From Selaginella moellendorffii (Eukaryota; Streptophyta; Lycopodiopsida; Selaginellales; Selaginellaceae): a DNA stretch of 64,000 bases. The position numbers were made by a program, and so were the translations under genes. This document shows, piece by piece, positions 18,726 through 28,700 of the stretch; positions within the stretch are counted from its first letter, which is position 1; each line of letters opens with the position of its first letter. Below the pieces are notes generated by a model, which made no database searches, was not told the origin of the DNA, and was given only the letters and a program-made list of their open reading frames with translations. The stretch covers positions 2,077,670-2,141,669 of the forward strand of contig NW_003314277.1 of assembly GCF_000143415.4 (NCBI RefSeq). Reading direction: 5' to 3'.

Positions 18726-19517
18726 ATGGCTGATTTCCAATCTCTCCCCGACGATCTCATCGTCGACAGCATTCTGTCCAAGATCAGGGACGCCAAGGCG
18801 CTGCTGCGCTGCTCGGCCGTGTCGCGGGACTGGCGGCGCTGGACGGCGCGCGTCCCGGCGCTGCATTTCGATTTCCCCAAGTCGTGGAAGCAGGATTGCG
18901 TGGTGAGGTCGCTCGACGCCGAGAAGATCGTCTGGGCGGCCATCTCCAGGGTCCAGGGCGGCGGCATCGGCGAGCTATCGCTGCGATTCTCGCCCACGGA
19001 GCCATCGCTCGTGTGTCTGTGCGAGAATGCCGTCCAGCTATGGATCCAGCACGTTAGCGCCAGCGTCCGCGAGCTCAAGCTCAGCAACAAGGGCTGCGCC
19101 TTCTCGGAGCTCCTCCCCTCTCTCTCCGGATGCCCCAGGCTCTCCTCCCTCTCGCTCGAGTTTGGATACTTCGATGGAATCCCCCAGGGCTGCCGCTTCC
19201 CGGAGCTCAAGAAATGCCGCTTCGCCAATGTGATCTTCCACGGCGACGACCTGGAGAGATTCGTGGCGTGCTGCCCGGCGCTGGAGGAGCTGACGATCGA
19301 CGAGTGCTTCTCCACGCAGATCCCAGTCGTGACGCTGCGCAGCGGATCCATCCGCGCGCTCGTCATCGCCGAGACGCGATTCAATCGCCTGGCGGTGGAG
19401 GCCGAGAAGCTGGGAGAGCTGACCATCGCTCCAAAAAGCTTTCCTGTGGATTTGCTGCTAGCAATTAAACAGGGAAAAGCGAATATCCATCCAATTGACC
19501 TCCCTTTAGGATTTTAG
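18726..19517 (+). CDS. F-box protein with LRR-like region
   Basis: Single exon, 263 residues. The N-terminus is a plant F-box (LPDDLIVDSILSKIRDAKALLRCSAVSRDWRRWTARV split as LPDDLIVDSILSKI and LLRCSAVSRDWRRW, residues 7-43), which would bind SKP1 in an SCF ubiquitin-ligase complex. The rest has loosely spaced leucine-rich segments (VRELKLSNKGCAFSELLPSL, CPRLSSLSLEFGYF, CCPALEELTIDEC) typical of F-box/LRR proteins that hold a substrate. It is shorter than many family members but has both ends, with TATA box and stop. The target is unknown. The coding sequence is GC-rich compared with its flanks. Confidence 0.85.
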   Translation: MADFQSLPDDLIVDSILSKIRDAKALLRCSAVSRDWRRWTARVPALHFDFPKSWKQDCVVRSLDAEKIVWAAISRVQGGGIGELSLRFSPTEPSLVCLCENAVQLWIQHVSASVRELKLSNKGCAFSELLPSLSGCPRLSSLSLEFGYFDGIPQGCRFPELKKCRFANVIFHGDDLERFVACCPALEELTIDECFSTQIPVVTLRSGSIRALVIAETRFNRLAVEAEKLGELTIAPKSFPVDLLLAIKQGKANIHPIDLPLGF

Positions 19518-20596
19518 AACTAGTTTAGGGTTTTTATATCCACCGGTATGCCGCATTTAAGTTTCAAATATTGTGCGGGTGACTGTTTTCGAGCGATTGT
19601 GGTGGAGAGAGCCACATTTTGAGCAAAAGCTTGAGGGATTTGTGTGTTTATTTCTCTTCTTGACTGTTTGATCACTAAGAAAGAATTCTTAGAACCTTCG
19701 ATCGGCCTCGGCCTGGACGAAAAATAACAAAGGACATGTGAAAGCAACTCAATGTAAGCTTTAACCCTGATGTTCTCTCACGATTTTCTTATGCTTGCAC
19801 GGTGTGGTCTCGATGCGCGAGTAGTTATTGACGCATGCAATTTATTTTCTTTTGTTTTTTCGGGGAGGCTCAAACAAGTGGTTTCTTTATGTTTTAAAAG
19901 TTTTCTCGATCTTAGTGTTGCTTGTCTCACGGTTTGGCTTAGTCTAAGGATCGTGCATCCGATGAAAGCGCAAAAGGTCATCGAGAGAAGCTGCCAAGGA
20001 AGGAACTCTTCGAGAAAACCGGCATTACGTAAAAACCAAGTTTACTGCCGGGAAACTACACAACACGGGGTAACTTTCGTGTGAATTCTAGTCTCTACAG
20101 TGTCGCTCTCAGCAGTGCCGTTGCGATGAAGCACCTTCCCGGTGTCCTGATGAGCGTTGCAAAACGGATTGATGGAAGTGGCGTTTTCATGGTACCGCGC
20201 CATCAAAGTTTTCCTCCACGGAAGCTTGCGATACTTTGCTCGCCATGCGCCTGGCATGAGAGCTGTATATGTACCAGAAGATTTGTGGAGCGATGGCCAA
20301 GCGTCATGGAGCATTTCGGGTAGATTCGTCACACCGCCAGCGTGATGGCCTTCAAGTTCCATGTCAACTTCGGATGGATCATCTGTGTAAGTGGTGCTTT
20401 TCTTCCTCTTGTTTGTTTTGGTTTTCTTTCTCCGGTTTCCTGTTTCTGGTTTCGTAAAGCAGTGCCTTACATGTCTTTCTAGAGCTTGGCTCTCTCAGGA
20501 GCAGAGTACGCACTGAGCACGCCAGTTTCTCCGTGGTACTTTAAAAGCAGAGCATAGGGCATTGCGATCGAGCTCTCTGCGCGGCAGCAGAAGAGA
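19518..20596. other. Intergenic region, no convincing gene
   Basis: Open frames on both strands near 20,040-20,360 overlap each other and show no splice-supported continuation or known motif. The stretch could hold a gene relic, but none is recognised. The last part should contain the promoter of the gene at 20,597. Confidence 0.5.
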
Positions 20597-21387
20597 ATGA
20601 TGCTCTCGTCGTCCAGTTTCGCCAGGACGCGCTCGCTTCTCCCGAGAGCAAACGCAAGAGCTTCTCGCCACCGCCATCCTTCGGTGCTTTGCTTCAGAGA
20701 AGACGACACTTCGCCAGAGTTTTTCCCGGCTGTGATCCGAGAGCTGCCGAGCGGAGTTCTAGAGTTCACTCCAGGTGGGCGATTCCGGCTCTTCCAGCAG
20801 CCGGGGGAGATTTGCAGCACCAGTAGCAACGATTGGGGATCCGGCAACAACAACAATGACGATGGAAACAACCGAAGGGGCTGGCGTGGTCACGGAGACA
20901 ACAACAACAGTGGAGAGAAGCACTCGTCCCTCGTCGCTGCGAGAGTGCTGCTTGCATTCTCGGCTTTCCATCTGGGATACTGTATCGCGGCGTGGATGAG
21001 GAAAGATGGTGACAAGCTGGGGATCGAATTCTATGGAGTTGGACTCGGCCTCGTTTGCTTCCTCGCCACCGCCGCCGTGTTCGTGAGCTTGTAAGTTTCT
21101 TTGCTGTTTGTTTTTGGTCTCTTCTTATATAGTTTCGTGAGCTTTGGCTTTCAGAGGAGCAGTGAGCAGTGAGAAACTTGTGGCGATTTGGACTTGCTTG
21201 GCGGCGATGATAGCAACAGGCAAGTGTTTTTTCTTCTTTTTGAACATTGCGAAAGCTTTGCGGTAGAATAAACATTTTTTTTTTCTTTCGGGTGACAGCC
21301 GAGAAATGCTTCTTCCGGAAGCACAGGAGATTGTCTGGCTTCGTGCTCTTGTTTGGAATCTCGACAGTGGCAACTCTCTGCGTGTAA
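20597..21387 (+). CDS. Putative plastid-targeted membrane protein, unknown family
   Basis: Three exons (20,597-21,090; 21,155-21,219; 21,299-21,387) join to 215 codons plus stop. The N-terminus (MMLSSSSFARTRSLLPRANARASRHR) is Ser/Arg/Ala-rich with no acidic residues, like a chloroplast or mitochondrial transit peptide. An Asn/Gly-rich hydrophilic stretch follows (NNNNDDGNNRRGWRGHGDNNN). Four hydrophobic segments come next: LVAARVLLAFSAFHLGY, VGLGLVCFLATAAVFVSL, LVAIWTCLAAMIAT and GFVLLFGISTVATLCV, so about four membrane spans. The second intron begins with GC (ACAG|gcaagt) and only this splice keeps the frame. I do not recognise the family; organelle targeting is inferred from composition. 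Confidence 0.65.
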
Positions 21388-21862
21388 TTTTACGGTTGAC
21401 TAGTTTGACTTGTAATCTTTCGCCACGCAAGCTTTAAGTCAACTATCGGCGGCCAGCGCGCCACGTCACGGCCTTCTTTGTACGGAAGTTTTTCTCTTCA
21501 TGCTATGATCTGTTCTTATGAATGATTATATGCCCGAGCGGACCTCACTCGCATTTGCCCGTACTGAAGCATTTGCTCCAGGAAATTTCTGTTTCATACA
21601 CGAATTTTCTCCAGGGAAATGCGTGCTCGCAATGCTGGATTCACAGGACTCCAAAAGGACGCCCGATACTCCAAAAGGACGCCCGGTCCATTCGAGAACA
21701 GTATGTTTGATGTTGTCTGTTAATTTGTCGGTAACTCTTTCCAGAGGTTTCGTTTCTAGATGTCGTTTTTGAGGCCAAGCAAGTGAGCAAAGAAAAAGGA
21801 ATAAAAATGAAAAGAGGACTTTCTATAAGTTTTGGTTTTGTTTGCAAGGAAGTGAGGCGGCA
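21388..21862. other. Intergenic region with a short tandem repeat
   Basis: The 18-mer ACTCCAAAAGGACGCCCG occurs at 21,648-21,665 and again at 21,668-21,685. No coding sequence was found; the left part should be the 3' UTR of the membrane protein gene. Confidence 0.5.
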
Positions 21863-22218
21863 ATGGCGAGCTACAAACCGAAATCGACATCTCTGCTTGT
21901 TTTCTATGGTAAAGATTTTCAGCTGAAGTACTTTATCAACTAACTTGTAAGATTTATCCAACGTATAGATCTAATGGCGGCGCTACGTACTCTTCTTCCC
22001 TTTTTCCACTTTCTTGGCGACCAACATGCCTTGATCGCTGCTGCTGGCCTTCTGGCGTCGCTGCCATTCCAGATCCCTCGTTGTCCCAGATCGAGCTCGA
22101 GTTCCAGCGTGAGATTTTCACCCGGCTGAGCGCCCTGGCTGTGCTTCGAGAAGCCCGAGAACAGCGTGCCTTTACTGACTTTGTCATGGAGACCCTGAAC
22201 CAGTTGATAGAGAAATAG
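21863..22218 (+). CDS. Small two-exon protein, 63 residues, unknown
   Basis: Exon 1 (21,863-21,908) encodes MASYKPKSTSLLVFY plus one base. Joining donor TATG|gtaaag to acceptor ccattccag (exon 2, 22,073-22,218) gives a continuous frame, SLSQIELEFQREIFTRLSAL and so on, ending LNQLIEK and TAG. The second exon has the composition of an amphipathic helix (alternating Leu/Ala with Glu/Arg), unlike random frames here. It converges on IQUB, with stop codons 49 bp apart. No homologue is recognised. The model rests only on splice consensus and frame continuity; an untranslated or decayed gene is possible. Confidence 0.45.
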
Positions 22219-22267
22219 CTACCGCGTGGCCGGAGACGAAGAACTTCCAGCTCCTTCAAGGCAGTGT

Positions 22268-24257
22268 CTACGAGGCTTTTTGGCTCACCTCTAACGGTTG
22301 ATCCCTCCGGAGCATGGATTGCTTCTGCTTGAAATCATAGTCGTTGTGGACGTACTGGTGTGCGGCTGCTTCTGGACTAAACTCGGGGGTCTCGATAAAC
22401 TGTAGCAAAGCGTTTGTGAGAACGGCAAGTAGTGTAGCGTGAGTGACTTACGTGAAGAAAGAGTGCGAGAATGCGATGCCGGAGACCAGCAAGCGACTTC
22501 GCTGGCCGGTTCCTATACATAAGGTCCGCCTCTCTCTCTATCAGTAGCAAAATCTCCTTCGTGAGAGGATTCGTAAACTCTTGGACAGTCCACTTGACGT
22601 ATCCAAGGACAGCCATTCTCTCGTCGATGTTAGTGACCTCCTTTCCTAGAGCTGTGTAAAGCTGTGCACAAGAAAGTCATTCCAATGAGAAAGAAAAAGA
22701 AAGAAATCAGTAAAGCTTGATACTTTACATGCATCAAGTCCGACGCACGAGCTGTAGCAGGAGTCCGAACTTGCACAGTCTTGCCATTAGTGAGTTCCCA
22801 GACTTTGGGAGCACACATCTTTAGCATGGTTCTTTTGATCCGATCCTTTCGATTTGCCTTGGCGGCAGTAGCTCTCAGCTTATCAATTGCAGTCAAGAGC
22901 TTCAATTCCTGCAAGAATCACACGATAGGCATCAAATCTATATTTTTTCTCTCTTCTGTGACTAACCTTAGTTAAGAGCTCCCGGAGTGCGTTCACCCGT
23001 TCATTGTAGCCATAATTGCATGCATTAAGCTTCTCCATTTCCTGCAAGACACGAGAAAACGTGTGAGCAAATTAAAAAGAAAAAAAATCACTACAAAGCC
23101 TTACCTGGACTCTCCAAGCCTCGAGCTCCTCATAGAGGATGGCAAAGTCTGCACTAGTCCGTGGACACATTCTTCTCTCAATTTCACGCTGCAAAGCGTC
23201 TTCTTCTTGGACCTTCTGAGTCTTCTCTTGGTCTTCGAAAAACTGGAGAGAGCAACGTCAGCTCTTGTCAAGTTCCGAATGAAGCCTTGGCCCTGAAAGC
23301 AAACCTCAAGCCTGGACTTGACAAACCCTCGTATCCTGTCAGCGTTTCGTTGGGCGATCCACCTCCGAGTGTACTTTTGAATAACGATGGAAGCCCGACG
23401 ACGAATCTGTTCCCATTCAACAGAATCAACGTATCTCCCCGGAACACGAGCATAGTCTCTGCTCCAGTCCAGAATAAGGTCCCTGCGATCCATCTGAGTG
23501 AAGGTCTCCCGGATAGTGTTCCAGTTTTGGTTCCTCATCAAGCACTTCTGAGTGGTTCGGCTAAACATTTGGATGTTCTTCTTGGGCTTTGGCTTTCTGT
23601 CCGTCTGCATTCCAGCATGGAGGTACTTGGTGCCTGAAAATGTTTTTCATGTTAGCCCATGACACTATAATCACAACGCAAAATTATATGGATAGCGTGC
23701 ACGATCACTAGACGCACGAAGAACACAAACGTTAAGATCACAACACAAAACTATATGGATAGCGAAAGGCATTACACTAGACTCTCTACCAAAACGCACT
23801 AAGAACACAAACTTTTACCAGAGTTTCTGAAGCTCAGGATGAAGTATGATGCATGGAAGAGGATCACAAATGAGCTATAGAAAACACGCACAAGATAGCA
23901 ATAAAGAGAAACTAAGAACGTACCATTTCTCTTGTCCAAAAATCCTCCTCGATACGGCAAGGGCTTCATCTGCTGCAAATCCACCACGACCGGCCTCAGC
24001 GAAGAATCATCGTCTCGATTCTCCTGGCTCTTCACCTCCACAAGAATCTCCTTCTGCGACGGCGTCCCATCCTTGGATTTCCCCGACGTGGACGCCGAAT
24101 TCACGGATTCCAGCGCCTCCACGGGCGCCATGACGAGCTCCACTACCGGCTTGAGCGTTGACGATGCAACCCCAAGCGCGCCGCTGGATTCAGGCCCTTC
24201 GCCTTCGTTGTCCGAGACGTCCATGTCGGTGAGATCCACCTCCATCGCTGCCACCAC
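22268..24257 (-). CDS. IQUB: IQUB-like radial spoke protein, no ubiquitin domain
   Basis: Seven exons, read on the minus strand: 24,257-23,924; 23,633-23,305; 23,242-23,105; 23,041-22,967; 22,908-22,729; 22,661-22,452; 22,399-22,268. They sum to exactly 465 codons plus stop. The order matches animal and algal IQUB: GGF...TKYLHAGMQTD with KNIQMFSRTTQ; an IQ motif (ASIVIQKYTRRWIAQRNADRIR); RTSADFAILYEELEAWR; CAPKVWELTNGKTVQVRTPATARASDL split across the next exons; and TKEILLLIEREADLM with LAGLRHRILALFLH. IQUB is a radial-spoke component of motile cilia, so a role in sperm flagella is expected. The ubiquitin-like domain that precedes the conserved region in animal IQUB is absent: the first exon encodes only an acidic, Ser-rich, disordered-looking N-terminus. 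The C-terminal zinc-ribbon-like region of animal IQUB is also not seen. Confidence 0.75.
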
Positions 24258-24591
24258 TGCCGCTGCCGCGCAAAGATTTCCCTAATGCCCTGCTGCGCCA
24301 TCGCTCCATGGCTCTTGGGATGAGATGGAGGTAAATTGCGGTTCACTGGAGATCCACGGCCAAGATTTTCTAACACTTCGCTGGCTTGGCGCCAAGAGCA
24401 ACGGCCACGATGAGCCCAAAACAATCAACGGTAGTGATGGATCTGACAAAATCCAATCAACGGCAACGATGGATCTAACAAAATCTATAGAGAAACTTTT
24501 AGAAAGTAGCTTTTGATGAACTCCAGGAACCAAAAAAGAGAGAAGGATCGACCCATATGATCGAAGAGCTCTTTCGTTCGATATTTCTTCT

Positions 24592-25403
24592 CTATCGGTA
24601 GCGCCGGAGGGAGAGCGTGTTGTTGCGCTTCCATGTACCACGGATCGATGGGCGGTTCTTGTGATTCCTGTGACCCTTCCCTCGCAATCCGCGGTGCTTG
24701 CGACCGGCGGACGTGATCCCCCGCAGCTCGCGATGCTTGTGAACCGGCTGGCAGATCCAGTTGATCCTTGGGTCCTTGCGAATCGCGGTGTGCATTGGGT
24801 CGATGAGGATGATCTCAAAGTACTTGTAAGTCGAGTCCTGGAATCCAAAGTTCTCCACAGTTTTAGAGCTGGAAGAATCGGAAGAGTCTAGCAGTACCTG
24901 GTTGATCCAGTAGGAGTTGAGGACGCGGAGATTGCCCAGCTTGCGCCCAGCACGTTCCTCGGCCACGGATCTCAAGTTTCTCTGGAACTTGAGCTGGGTG
25001 ATACCCTGGTTCTTGGGCTTTCCATAGACAATTCCCTTGGAGACTGGCCTCTTTCGGCCCCCGCGACGCACACGGACACGGTAGACAACGTATCCCTGTG
25101 AGGATTCGAGCACGAAACGATCAAAGAGCTAGCACACACGAAGAAAGGAGAAATTTTACCTGCTTGGCCTTGAATCCCAGGCGACGAGCTTTGTCAGGGC
25201 GAGTCGGGCGCTGAATACGGACGATTCCGGGGAGCTGGCGATACTCCCAGCAGCGGACGCGCATCAGGAAGCGCATCACATCGGATTGCTTCTTCCGCCA
25301 TAGCTCCTCGATGTACTTGTAGGCACCTGGAGAGAGAGGAAGGAATGCGATCAGCCGCGAGAGAAATGCGAGCGCCTGAGCTGATCGAGCAGTGCTTACC
25401 CAT
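24592..25403 (-). CDS. RPL15: 60S ribosomal protein L15 (eL15)
   Basis: Four exons on the minus strand (25,403-25,400; 25,326-25,160; 25,095-24,898; 24,837-24,592) encode 204 residues, the usual length of eukaryotic L15. The first exon is only ATGG. The protein begins [20 protein letters not shown] and continues [47 protein letters not shown] and [12 protein letters not shown]. It ends [16 protein letters not shown]. It is a structural protein of the large cytosolic ribosomal subunit that binds 28S rRNA through its many basic residues. CCCTAACCCTA (25,450-25,460), a telo-box typical of plant ribosomal protein promoters, lies about 50 bp upstream. It diverges from the dynein gene. Confidence 0.97.
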
Positions 25404-25782
25404 CGGCGCGAAGGCGCAGCTCCTCCTCCAAACCAGCCGACGGCTAAAGCCCTAACCCTATGAAACGAATATCCTTCGCAATGCTAAGAGGTTTGGACGG
25501 CAGGGATGGGCTCTGGGCAACGGACGGTTGGAATTGCGCGAGATTAGAAATGGTTCACATTTCCAACTGTCTGGTTCTCTTGAATCAGCGGATCCAGCCG
25601 GATCCGTTGAGGACTAGGGACTAGGGCAGGAATTCTGGAAGAAATCTTTGCTCCTCCCTTGTGTGATCGCGTGATCGCGCTCATTCTCCGCATTCAGGTC
25701 TAGCTGCATCGATCGACATCTAGGGTTTAGTGGAATCGCGCGCTCTCGGGGGATCGACAGAGAGATTCTACGCGCTTCCAGG
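25404..25782. promoter_or_regulatory. Shared divergent promoter, L15 and dynein heavy chain
   Basis: The starts of RPL15 (25,403, minus) and the dynein gene (25,783, plus) are 379 bp apart with nothing coding between. The L15 side carries the telo-box CCCTAACCCTA. The dynein side carries TCTAGGGTTTAG near 25,720. A housekeeping gene and a sperm-specific gene would therefore share one regulatory stretch. Confidence 0.5.
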
Positions 25783-28700
25783 ATGAGCGCTGATCCAGCA
25801 TTGGCGGCCGAGGCGGCCAAGGGCCCGGAGTTGAGCCAGGATCCGCGAGCCAGCCGCGGGGGTTCGCTGTGGAAGCAGCGGGCCACAATATCGCTGAGGC
25901 GAGCCTCGCTGTGGAGGGAGGAAGCTAGCAGGGGCAAGGATGAAGAGGCGATCGTCGACAAGCCTCCTCCAGTAGCAGCGACTCCAGCTAAAAGACCTGT
26001 AAGTGACTATAGAGTTTTAGCTGTTCTTTGTCACAATCTCTTTTTTTCTTTGCAGCTCATGGAGGCTGAGGATGAGCCCGATTACTTTCAGCAGCTGGAA
26101 GAAGCTGTGAAGAAGAGAAAATTGGTATGTTCTCCGTTCGAGTCTATGTCATTCACTTCTTATTGTCCATTCTAGATGGGGATGAGAATGTCGGATTTGC
26201 CTCCACTTTTGAGCCCGGAATCTTTGTTCACGAAATCTATACCTGCTGGAATCAACCAAAGGGTTTACTGTCGAGCACCCTCCAATCGAATCGGAGTTTA
26301 CTTCAGGCAAGACCATCTATACTTGTTCGTAGAACTGAAGCTCACATATGATCTTGCAGTCCGGAAACCATGGAGATGAGTGAAATGCGTGCTTCCGAGA
26401 AGATCATGGAGAGCAGGCAATTGACTTCAACTTCTTACGAGAAGCCAGTATTTCCTACTGTGAAGAGGCCCGCTTGGAAGAACTCGGACACGAGGCCAGC
26501 GCATTATAACAGGTGCTATGATCCAGCGCTGGACTCTCCTTACTTTGAGTACACGCTGCCTTCGTATCCACCAGTGCCAAGTCCTCCACGGAGACGAAAG
26601 TCCAAAGGTCTAGTTGGCTCTCCGGTTTTCACTCCTTACTTAACAGAAGACGAAGAAGAAGAAGAATCCAGGATATCTTCTCTCAAGAGGAATACTCCAG
26701 CTCTTAAGCCCATTGGCTTGATCAATCTTGGGCAGCTCAACCCGAGGGTGGTGGAGAGTCCTCGAAGTATGCATACTTTGGCCGTCAGTGCTCCTCCGAT
26801 TCCGCCAAACATGATGAAAGTGGCTGAAGATATCTTGAGGTACCAGTTCTACGTTGAGAGTGGCGTGGACGAGCGTTTTATCGCTCCGATAAGAGAGAGG
26901 TGGACAAAACGGGCGGTTGATATGGTGGGGAAGTACGTCAAGAGGGGGCTCTCAGAACGGGTTATTCAAGCTACTTTGCGGCGGGTTCTTGAAGAGGTTC
27001 AGCATGAGTACCTCTTGAGCATGCGGAAAGCCATTGTGGATTACGTATTACAGGTTCGTTTTCTTTGCTTTTCGTATAGATATTCCAAACCTTACAACTT
27101 TGTTTACAGTGGAACACTAACTCACCTGTGAAACGTTTTTGCACTCGTGATTTACGTTTCAAGTCCACGTCTTGCAGGACGAGAAGGAGAGAATACGACT
27201 GGGACTTACTGAGATCGAGCAGATTCTCGAAGTGGTCACGACCGGGTTTATTGGGAAGACGCGGACTATACAGATTTTGTCAGCAGAATGGAGGGAGGCT
27301 GTCTTAAGCGCACACGGCGGGGTCTCTGGAACCTTGCACAAACTCAATCCACAGGCTTTGGAGCTTGCATTTCTCTGGCAGGATTTATATGCAGCAAAGT
27401 TTCTCATCGACACAACAACACCTGAGTTCTTTGCTGGAGCACCTTATGAGCTAGATGACTTTATCGAACGGGGTAAGCAGTGTGCTGGAGCCGTGAGGGA
27501 GTCGCTAGACACCGAGTGGTTATCTACGGCTTCGTCCGTGTTGGAGCAGGCAGTTCCTATTCCTCCCAACACTGATCTCATCGGTTTTTACGAAGCCATG
27601 GCAGTTCTTATGTCGAATCAAATCAGAAGGCTGGTGGAGGATTCTGTTGTCAACTTTGTTCGTTTCATCGACGTTTATAAGGGGGAAATCTACGAGATTC
27701 CACGCGAGAGTATTATGACTGTTCATCATAAACTGACTCCGCGACTGCAGAGATTCAAGGAGCTGTTCCGGGCTCAGTATGGGAAAGACATGCCTTCCGA
27801 GGCGACACTCAAAGCTACTCCTCCGTTTTACACGACTCTAAAGTTTGAGAAAAATGTCTACAGGTATGTTACTCTCAGCATGAGCTCAAAACTTTTGGCT
27901 TTAATCTACTATATGGCAGAGTCGAGCCGTCTTACGACGCGCTAGAACTCGGCCTTGTGGAAGTACTAGAATACGCAGTGGCTCAAAGCGCTGGTGTTCA
28001 TCGTGTCGATGCTGAAGATTTAGAGCCATCACGACGCTTATTGTCGAGCATGGCTGTGGATGACGAGCTTGTTGGAGTTGCCAAAGGCCACATAAGGCAG
28101 GTGCTTTCTCATTTCCTTGCTCTAATATATGAATTGTTTATAAAGCCCAATTTTTTCTCAAGTTCTGATATGCTTGCAGGTAGTGCAATCAAATGTTAAC
28201 TATCCTAAAGAGCTTATGGACAAGTATGTGCCTTTTGAAGCTCTTGCAAACATGTCAGCACAAGCATTTGCCCAAGAATTTAAGGCCCAAGAAAAACCGA
28301 TTCAAGAGTATGAAGAGGTTCTTAAACAGTTCAGCGAGAAGGAAATTCAGATTGAGGCTACAAGCGCAAACGTAGTGGACTGTGGCATTGTGCGGGTGAA
28401 GTGCAAGGAGTACAAAGATATCTTGATAAAGAAGGCGAGATATATTGCACTACTGTTAAAAGAGCAGGTATGGCTTTTGTGATTTTATACAATCACTCAA
28501 GATGCAATGTAGGTACTCGCATTTATGCATGCTGCTAATACAAATGTGCTCGAACGCATGGAGCACATTGCCAGAGAGATCATAAAAATTCCCACAAATT
28601 CCGAAGAAGCTGTCTACTTGCGAAAGTAAGATAATTTTAGTTTTGACGATGTTTCTAGCTCATTTTTGCAACCAGGTTTCTTGCTGCGTCTCCCACCGAG

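Noticed and set aside
20042-20362. Overlapping frames on both strands in the spacer after the F-box gene
   Set aside because: No homology recognised, no consistent exon structure; they exclude each other.
23101-23304. Continuation of the IQUB second exon as one long frame (GFIRNLTRAD to SSRLGESR)
   Set aside because: The homologous sequence (EDQEKTQKVQEEDALQREIE) is in another frame and is reached by splicing at 23,305/23,242, so the long frame is an intron readthrough.
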